Shown: positions 58,861-64,000 of the stretch, piece by piece
Layout of the letters: every line of letters begins with the position of its first letter
How positions within the stretch are numbered: position 1 is the stretch's first letter
NCBI RefSeq assembly: GCF_036226365.1
Contig: NZ_CP108462.1
Coordinates: 2,294,001 to 2,358,000 of the forward strand
Origin: Streptomyces sp. NBC_01262
GTDB lineage: Bacteria > Actinomycetota > Actinomycetes > Streptomycetales > Streptomycetaceae
DNA: 64,000 nt
Reading direction: 5' to 3'
The notes under the pieces: generated by a model
The model's database searches: none
Told to the model about the DNA's origin: nothing
What the model saw: only the letters and a program-made list of their open reading frames with translations
Position numbers and translations under genes: made by a program

Positions 58861-60183
58861 ATGGCCGTGTACCGCCAGCCCGGAACCGTCATCACCGACC
58901 ACACCTTCGTGGTGCCGCTGGACCACGCCGACCCGGGCGGCGAGCGCATCGAGGTCTACGCCCGCGAGGTCGTGGCGGTCGGCAGGCACGACCCCGCCGA
59001 CCGGGAGCGGCTGCCCTGGCTGCTGTTCCTGCAGGGCGGTCCCGGCGGCCGCTCACCCCGTCCGCTGGGCAGCGACAGCTGGCTCACCCGCGCCCTGGAG
59101 GACTACCGCGTGCTGCTGCTCGACCAGCGCGGCACCGGCCGTTCCACCCCGGCCACCCGGCAGACGCTGCCCGCGCGAGGGGACGCCTCCGCCCAGGCCG
59201 CGTATCTGGCGCACTTCCGCGCCGACTCGATCGTCGCCGACTGCGAGCTGATCCGGCGTGAACTGCTCGGCGAGGACGGCCGATGGAGCCTGCTCGGCCA
59301 GAGCTACGGCGGCTTCTGCGCGCTCACGTATCTGTCGTTCGCTCCCGAAGGGGTGCGGGAGGCGTTCATCACGGGAGGCCTCGCCGGGCTTCGCAGCAGC
59401 GCCGAGGACGTCTACCGGGCCGCCTACCCGCGCGTCGAGCGGAAGGTGGCCGCGCACTACGCCCGCTACCCCGAGGACGTCGCCACCGTACGGGCGCTGG
59501 CGCGGCACCTGCGCGACAACGAGGTGACGCTGCCCGGCGGCGGTCTGCTCACCGCCGAGGCCTTCCAGTCCCTCGGGCTGCTGCTCGGCACCGGTACCGG
59601 CTCGCACACCCTGCACTATCTGCTGGAGGACGCCTTCGTGCCGGGTGCGGCGGCGCCACTGGTGTCGGATTCCTTCCTCGCCGAGGCACAGAGTCATCTG
59701 TCCTTCGCCGGCAATCCTCTCTACGCGGTGCTGCACGAGTCGATCTACGGCCAGCGGTCGGCAACGCGTCGGCGCACCGGCTGGGCCGCGGAGGCGGTGC
59801 GTGCCGAGTTCCCCCAGTTCGACGTGGACAAGGCACTCGCGGACGACGGTCCCGTGCTGCTGACGGGGGAGATGATCTACCCGTGGATGTTCGCCACCGA
59901 CCCCGCTCTGGTCCCGCTGCGCGAGACCGCGGACCAGCTGGCGCTGCGAGGGGACTGGCCCGATCTGTACGACCCGGAGCGGCTGGCCCGCAACGAGGTC
60001 CCGGTGGCGGCGGCCGTCTACCACGACGACATGTATGTCGACACGGCCGACTCGCTGGCCACCGCCCGGGCCGTGCGGGGCCTGCGTACCTGGGTCACCG
60101 ACGAATACGAGCACGACGGGCTCCGGGTGAGCGGCGGCCGGGTCCTCGACCGGCTGATCCGGCTGGTCCGCGGCGAGGTTTAG
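58861..60183 (+). CDS. Proline iminopeptidase-like alpha/beta hydrolase (S33)
   Basis: This 440-residue serine hydrolase has the oxyanion region LFLQGGPGGRSPRPLG, LDQRGTGRS, and the nucleophile elbow GQSYGGF (Ser near 147), which are hallmarks of prolyl iminopeptidases. The catalytic Asp and His are expected near the C-terminus (YHDDMYVD, EYEHDG). No signal peptide. The last 89 bases overlap the convergent DUF4192 gene. Confidence 0.9.
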   Translation: MAVYRQPGTVITDHTFVVPLDHADPGGERIEVYAREVVAVGRHDPADRERLPWLLFLQGGPGGRSPRPLGSDSWLTRALEDYRVLLLDQRGTGRSTPATRQTLPARGDASAQAAYLAHFRADSIVADCELIRRELLGEDGRWSLLGQSYGGFCALTYLSFAPEGVREAFITGGLAGLRSSAEDVYRAAYPRVERKVAAHYARYPEDVATVRALARHLRDNEVTLPGGGLLTAEAFQSLGLLLGTGTGSHTLHYLLEDAFVPGAAAPLVSDSFLAEAQSHLSFAGNPLYAVLHESIYGQRSATRRRTGWAAEAVRAEFPQFDVDKALADDGPVLLTGEMIYPWMFATDPALVPLRETADQLALRGDWPDLYDPERLARNEVPVAAAVYHDDMYVDTADSLATARAVRGLRTWVTDEYEHDGLRVSGGRVLDRLIRLVRGEV

Positions 60184-61357
60184 CGCAGGTCCCCGGGCGC
60201 CCGAGCCGCTGTCGCCGCAGCTTGCGCAGACAGCCGCGCAGCGGCTCGGGGTCCAGACCGTTGTTGAGCGCCGCGTACAGCAGCCGGGCGAAGGTGTAGT
60301 CCGGGTCGAGCGCCAGGGCGCGGCCGAAGGCGACCCGCGCGGTGGGCTCGTCACCGGCGGACCAGGCCACCCAGCCGGCGAGGGTGAGCGGAGCCGCGGC
60401 ATGGTCCTCGAAGGAGCGGACGCAGCGCCGGGCAAGGGCGCGCCACAGGCGCAGCGCCGGTTCGGTGTGCGGGGCCTCCATCCATTCGGCGGCGTGGTCG
60501 CGCGTCACGCGGTCCTGCAGGCCGAGGATGATCGCCGCCGCCTCCGCGTCGTCCAGCAGCATGTCGTCGCCCGCGTCGCCCCGGAGCCCGTCCTCCTCCG
60601 GCGGCGCCTCGCGGAACCGCGCCAGGGCGGCTTCGGCCAGGGCGAGGGTCTCGCTGCGCACCGTCTCGACGGCGTCCTCGTCCCCGCCGAGCATCCGGGG
60701 CACCAGCTCCGCCGCGGCGGCGTCCAGTGCCTGTTCCTGGACGGCGGAGGTGGCACTGGCAGGCGGCGCGAACCGGGCTTCCATCTCCCGCAGCGAGCCG
60801 CGCACCCGGATGCCCGCGTAGACGGCGGCCGCGGCCATGACGGAATCCCCGGAGGAGCTGATCTCGGCGCCGTCCGGTGGACAGCCGCAGCCGGTGTCCG
60901 CGCAGGTGTAGGACCACCAGCGGCCGTCCGACACGCACAGCGCCTCGATGACGGGTACGTCGAGGGCGCCGCATGCGACGCGCAGCAGCTGGGCGAGCGG
61001 CCGCATGCGCTCCATGGTCTGCGCGGGCCGCTCCCCGGCGGCCGGTTCCGGGCACAGGAAGACGACGATCGAATCGGGGCGGCCTCCTCGCTGTTCGCTG
61101 CCGCGCACCAGGCACTCGGCGAGCTCGGTGGCCACCTCGGGCCACTCCAGCGGATCGGCGGGAATGCCGAGGCGCAGCCTGCCGCCGAAGCGGCTGTGCC
61201 TGCCGTGCAGGGCCACCATGACGACGCTGTCAGTCGGATGGAAGCCGAGGAGGAACGGAAGCGCGTCGGCCAGCTCGGCCGGGCTTCGCAGGGTGACCTT
61301 GGCCGGGTGGGCGGGCCGGGGTGACTGGTCGGGCTGGGTCTCGTTGTGCTGAGTCAT
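60095..61357 (-). CDS. DUF4192 family protein
   Basis: This 420-residue protein is of unknown function, common in actinobacteria. Its N-terminal segment VTLRSPAELADALPFLLGFHPTDSVV is diagnostic. Near the C-terminus is a TPR-like region (DEPTARVAFGRALALDPDY). The last ~30 residues are Arg/Gly/Pro-rich and are encoded inside the opposite gene, so they could be an extension by stop-codon loss. ATG at 61357; two DnaA-type boxes lie 50-105 bases upstream. Confidence 0.85.
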   Translation of the reverse strand: MTQHNETQPDQSPRPAHPAKVTLRSPAELADALPFLLGFHPTDSVVMVALHGRHSRFGGRLRLGIPADPLEWPEVATELAECLVRGSEQRGGRPDSIVVFLCPEPAAGERPAQTMERMRPLAQLLRVACGALDVPVIEALCVSDGRWWSYTCADTGCGCPPDGAEISSSGDSVMAAAAVYAGIRVRGSLREMEARFAPPASATSAVQEQALDAAAAELVPRMLGGDEDAVETVRSETLALAEAALARFREAPPEEDGLRGDAGDDMLLDDAEAAAIILGLQDRVTRDHAAEWMEAPHTEPALRLWRALARRCVRSFEDHAAAPLTLAGWVAWSAGDEPTARVAFGRALALDPDYTFARLLYAALNNGLDPEPLRGCLRKLRRQRLGRPGTCAKPRRGPAGSAGRGPGRRSPGARRARIRR

Positions 61358-61405
61358 GATCCGAAGGTGACGCAGGCGGGCGATCTTCGCCAGACCCCTC
61401 CCGCA

Positions 61406-61462
61406 GCCTGTGGATAACCCATGCATATCGGCATATAACCAGCGAGTGAGTTATCCACAGGC
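61406..61462. promoter_or_regulatory. Inverted pair of consensus DnaA boxes
   Basis: tgtggataa (61409-61417) and ttatccaca (61451-61459) are perfect 9-mer DnaA boxes in opposite orientation. They lie inside a perfect 13-bp inverted repeat (gcctgtggataac and its complement) with a 31-bp spacer that is unusually AT-rich for this genome. Located between the FhuF-like gene and DUF4192 gene. Confidence 0.65.
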
Positions 61463-61544
61463 CGCAGGTCGCGAGTAGCGCTCCGTCAGTGCCATCGGGT
61501 TGAGTTGGGGACCTGACCGAAACGGCCGGCACCGCACCGCGAGC

Positions 61545-62288
61545 TCAGCGGGACAGGACGCAGTCGCCGCACAGGGCGCCTTTGCCGCCGGGGGCGGCGC
61601 GGTAGATCAGGCAGCAGCTGCGGCGCCGGAAGGCTCCGTCGGGTGTGGTGGTGTTCGTGTCCCGCAGTGGGGGGTGGTCCAGGAGGAGCGAGGTGATCGC
61701 GCGGGTCCGGGCGGTGAGGTCCGGGCGGGCTGCCGTGATCATGGTCGCCGCGCCGTTGACGGCGGAGGCGGTGTTGCCCCACAGGATGTGCGGGGAGACC
61801 GAGAACGGCGCCAGGGCGTCGGCCAGTTCGCGCAACGGGCCGTCCAGCAGGCAGCGGCCCAGCCGGTCGGCGAGGCGGTCCGGGGCGGGGTCTGCGGGGC
61901 TGCCGTCGAAGGCGTCGTGGGGCAGCGACAGGGGGACCGGGCCGCCGAGGACGGGCTGCCATCGCAGGTCGGCGAGACGGGGGGCGAGGACCAGGCCGTG
62001 CAGGACGGCGGCGGCCAGGGCGGGCGAGATGAGCCGGGCGGCCAGCCCGAGGTGAGCCACGGACGCGGCCACCCGTGGTTCGATCGCGCCGGACGGCTGC
62101 CCACCGGCTGCGGCCAGCCAGTCCCGTACGCCGCTCACGCGGGCTTCGAGCAGCGGGCGCGACACCGGCTGCCACAGCCCGGAGGACCCGGGCGGTTCGG
62201 TGCCGGGTGGGTGGGTGTGTACGGCGAAGAACGGGCCGAGCGCTGCGATCTCCTCGATCGCCGCGCCCGCCGTCGCAGGGCTGGTCAT
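61545..62288 (-). CDS. FhuF-like (2Fe-2S) ferric reductase protein
   Basis: This 247-residue cytoplasmic protein ends with RRSCCLIYRAAPGGKGALCGDCVL, the C-terminal [2Fe-2S] ligand pattern (CC...CxxC) of FhuF-type siderophore-iron reductases. No DmdR iron box was seen upstream. It is coupled by ATGA overlap to a 35-codon gene just upstream. Confidence 0.88.
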   Translation of the reverse strand: MTSPATAGAAIEEIAALGPFFAVHTHPPGTEPPGSSGLWQPVSRPLLEARVSGVRDWLAAAGGQPSGAIEPRVAASVAHLGLAARLISPALAAAVLHGLVLAPRLADLRWQPVLGGPVPLSLPHDAFDGSPADPAPDRLADRLGRCLLDGPLRELADALAPFSVSPHILWGNTASAVNGAATMITAARPDLTARTRAITSLLLDHPPLRDTNTTTPDGAFRRRSCCLIYRAAPGGKGALCGDCVLSR

Positions 62289-62392
62289 GCGGGGACGGGG
62301 TCCGGGGCCCGTGAGGGGGCCGTTGTGTGCGGGCCCGAGGGCTGGAGGAGGCGTTCGACCAGGGGCGCGAAAACCAGGCCGGTGCTGTCCAC
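62285..62392 (-). CDS. 35-residue leader or partner peptide of the FhuF-like gene
   Basis: The GTG at 62392 is preceded at six bases by a perfect AAGGAGG (62399-62405). The peptide starts VDSTGLVFAPLVERLLQPSG and has a Pro/Thr-rich tail. Its stop overlaps the FhuF-like start (ATGA), so it could control translation of that gene. I do not recognise it. Confidence 0.6.
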   Translation of the reverse strand: MDSTGLVFAPLVERLLQPSGPHTTAPSRAPDPVPA

Positions 62393-62618
62393 GTGAGCCC
62401 TCCTTGGGGGATCGTGCGTCCCTTGCGTATGCGGACGAAGTGAAGGCTCGGTGTCTGACTCACCGAACACCCTTGCGGTGACCGGCTCACAGTGGCGCGA
62501 CCGTGCTGGAATTCCACCAGCTTCCTCATGCCTTCACTGCACGGCGCAGCGTACGGGCCGCTTCCGCAACGGGTCAATCAGGCCTTTTACAAGCTTTGGC
62601 CCAGGAAAAGAACGCGGC

Positions 62619-63302
62619 TCACGGTTCGAAGCGGTAGCCGATTCCGGGTTCGGTGATGAGATGGCGGGGGCGTGGGGGGTCCGGTTCGAACTTGCGGCGC
62701 AGTGTGGCGATGTAGACGCGCAGGTAGTTGGTGCTGTGCTCGTGCCCGGGGCCCCATACGGCCTGTAGGAGCTGGCGGCCGGTCACCAGGCGGCCGGGGT
62801 TGCGCAGCAGTGGGGTGATGAGGCGCCATTCGGTGGGGGTGAGGTGCAGGGCCTGGCCCTTTCCCGACCGGGGGACGGCGGTGTAGGCGGCGAGGTCGAC
62901 CCGCCAGCGCGCGATGTTCACGGTGCCCGGTTCGTCGAGGGCAGGGGGGCGGCGCAGCACGGCCCTGAGGCGGGCGAGGAACTCCTCCATCAGGAAGGGC
63001 TTGGTGAGGTAGTCGTCGGCTCCGGCGTCCAGGGCCGCGACCTTGGCGGTGAGTTCCGTCCGGCCGGAGACCACGATGATCGGCAGGGAGGTCCAGACCC
63101 TCAGGCCGTGGATGACGTCGATGCCGGGCATGTCGGGCAGGCCGAGGTCGAGGATGACCGCGTCGGGCGGGTTGCGGGAGGCCAGTTGCAGTGCGGTGGC
63201 GCCGTCGGGGGCGGTGGCGACGTCGTAGTGACGGGCCTTGAGGTTGATGTTCAGTGCCCGCGCCATCTGCGGTTCGTCGTCGACGATCAGGATGCGGCTC
63301 AT
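62619..63302 (-). CDS. kdpE: KdpE response regulator
   Basis: This 227-residue OmpR-type regulator controls the high-affinity K+ pump operon. The receiver phospho-Asp is in VILDLGLPDMPG (about residue 52), with DDYLTKPF later; the C-terminal winged helix includes LTPTEWRLITPLLRNPG and STNYLRVYIATLRRKFE. Its ATG overlaps the stop of a kdpD remnant (ATGA). The kinase itself is missing here. Confidence 0.95.
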   Translation of the reverse strand: MSRILIVDDEPQMARALNINLKARHYDVATAPDGATALQLASRNPPDAVILDLGLPDMPGIDVIHGLRVWTSLPIIVVSGRTELTAKVAALDAGADDYLTKPFLMEEFLARLRAVLRRPPALDEPGTVNIARWRVDLAAYTAVPRSGKGQALHLTPTEWRLITPLLRNPGRLVTGRQLLQAVWGPGHEHSTNYLRVYIATLRRKFEPDPPRPRHLITEPGIGYRFEP

Positions 63303-63379
63303 GCCCGCACCGCCTGCGCGGCGGTGGCTGCCGCGGGAAGGGAGAGGACCATCGTCGGGCCACCGCCGGGGGTGTCGGT
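63299..63379 (-). pseudogene. kdpD: Remnant of kdpD (sensor kinase C-terminus only)
   Basis: The 26 codons before the kdpE start read TDTPGGGPTMVLSLPAAA and onward to VRA then TGA. This is the G2-box and C-terminus of KdpD kinases and keeps the native kdpD-kdpE ATGA overlap. Only 62 bases separate it from the kdpC stop, so over 2.4 kb of kdpD is absent. No start codon is in frame. Identification rests on motif and position. Confidence 0.75.
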
Positions 63380-63444
63380 TGCCCGCCCGCGCAGGGGTTC
63401 CTGGGCGGGCGGGCAGTGTGGTGGTTGCGAGTCATGCGTCGTGG

Positions 63445-64000
63445 TTACTTGAGGTTGGCCAGGGCCAGGTTGAGTTCGACCACGTTCACGTACTCCTCGC
63501 CGAGGAAGCCCAGCGCCCGGCTGTGGGTGTTGTCGGCGACGAGCTTGCTGACGGTGCTCTCGTCGAGGCCCCGGGTCTTGGCGACGCGGGCGATCTGTTC
63601 GTCCGCGTATGCCTTGGAGATGTCCGGGTCGAGTCCGGAGCCGGAGGCGGTGACCGCGTCGGCCGGAACACTGTCCGGGCTGACGCCGTCGAAGGCGGCC
63701 ACGGCGGCCTTGCGTTCCTTGATGGTCTTGATCAGGTCGGTGTTGTTGGGCCCGAGGTTGGACGCGCCGGAGACCGTCGGGTCGTAGCCGCCCGCGGAGG
63801 GCCGGGGCTGGAACCACTTCGGGTCGGGTTTGGCCACCTCGTCGGCGTCGTTCGGGTTCTTCTTGGGGAGGTTGAAGTTCTGGCCGAGCAGGCTGGAGCC
63901 GACGGTCTTGCCGTTCTGCTTGACGAGTGAGCCGTTGGCCTGGTCGGAGAACGCGGCCTGGGCGACACCGGTGACCAGCAGCGGGTAGGCGATGCCGGTG
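63445..64000 (-). CDS. kdpC: Potassium-transporting ATPase subunit C (N-terminus outside window)
   Basis: About 185 residues are visible; the frame runs past the right edge. The sequence TGIAYPLLVTGVAQ is part of the single membrane helix, followed by SSLLGQNF and the conserved DPKWFQPRPS and ASGSGLDPDIS motifs of KdpC. It stabilises the KdpFABC pump. kdpA and kdpB are expected just outside the window. It ends with TAA, 65 bases before the kdpD remnant. Confidence 0.93.
   Translation of the reverse strand, partial: TGIAYPLLVTGVAQAAFSDQANGSLVKQNGKTVGSSLLGQNFNLPKKNPNDADEVAKPDPKWFQPRPSAGGYDPTVSGASNLGPNNTDLIKTIKERKAAVAAFDGVSPDSVPADAVTASGSGLDPDISKAYADEQIARVAKTRGLDESTVSKLVADNTHSRALGFLGEEYVNVVELNLALANLK

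Noticed and set aside
62505..62521. tggaattcca palindrome before the fhuF mini-operon
   Set aside because: Short and isolated; no regulator or repeat elsewhere supports it.

Overview
The window is high-GC (about 70%) DNA with strong G/C preference at third codon positions, many GTG starts, stop/start overlaps between consecutive genes (ATGA, GTGA or TGATG) and long palindromic terminators without T tracts. Gene content (hrdB, sepH, an actinobacterial parE/parC pair, a c-di-AMP riboswitch in front of an M23 cell-wall hydrolase, a DasR-type site in front of ptsH) points to a Streptomyces or close relative. From memory, the order resembles the S. coelicolor chromosomal core around SCO5811-SCO5860, read in reverse; no alignment was run.

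Layout. 1-9.3 kb: inositol monophosphatase (cut by the window edge), coproporphyrin ferrochelatase, an MFS exporter overlapping an aldonolactone-oxidase-type flavoenzyme, the FtsZ regulator SepH, a sulfurtransferase, a VOC protein, a DEDDh exonuclease and a DapB-like dehydrogenase. 9.4-20.1 kb: thymidine kinase, an alkaline-phosphatase-superfamily enzyme, a DUF5998 protein, a GNAT/acyl-CoA-ligase protein acetyltransferase, ptsH, a GntR regulator, a riboswitch-controlled M23 endopeptidase and an M16 peptidase pair. 20.3-22.8 kb: parC. 22.8-31.9 kb: an alpha-glucan locus (GH87 alpha-1,3-glucanase, GH13 alpha-glucosidase, two permeases, binding protein, LacI regulator). 32-38.1 kb: a sucrase/ferredoxin-like protein, a NitT/TauT-type ABC importer and a divergent CitA/CitB-type two-component system. 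38.1-45.0 kb: a compact operon of IclR regulator, ThDP decarboxylase, SDR and ribose-type ABC importer. 45.1-49.5 kb: acetate-type symporter with its DUF485 partner, then parE. 49.9-54.0 kb: small zinc protein, secreted trypsin-like protease, hrdB and a FadR-type regulator. 54.2-62.4 kb: fused ABC protein, NrtR-like Nudix protein, debranching-type glucosidase, proline iminopeptidase, DUF4192 protein, FhuF-like protein with a 35-codon leader gene. 62.6-64 kb: kdpE, a remnant of kdpD, and kdpC (cut by the window edge).

The housekeeping genes (hrdB, parE, parC, sepH, hemH, tdk, ptsH) are interleaved with carbon-acquisition blocks between parE and parC. The most notable observations are: loss of all but the last ~26 codons of the sensor kinase kdpD; two perfect consensus DnaA boxes facing each other in an AT-rich intergenic spot; two BldD-type boxes upstream of sepH; a c-di-AMP aptamer whose 3' P1 strand can instead pair with the sequence just before the start codon; and an uncharacterised sugar-type ABC/SDR/ThDP-decarboxylase operon.
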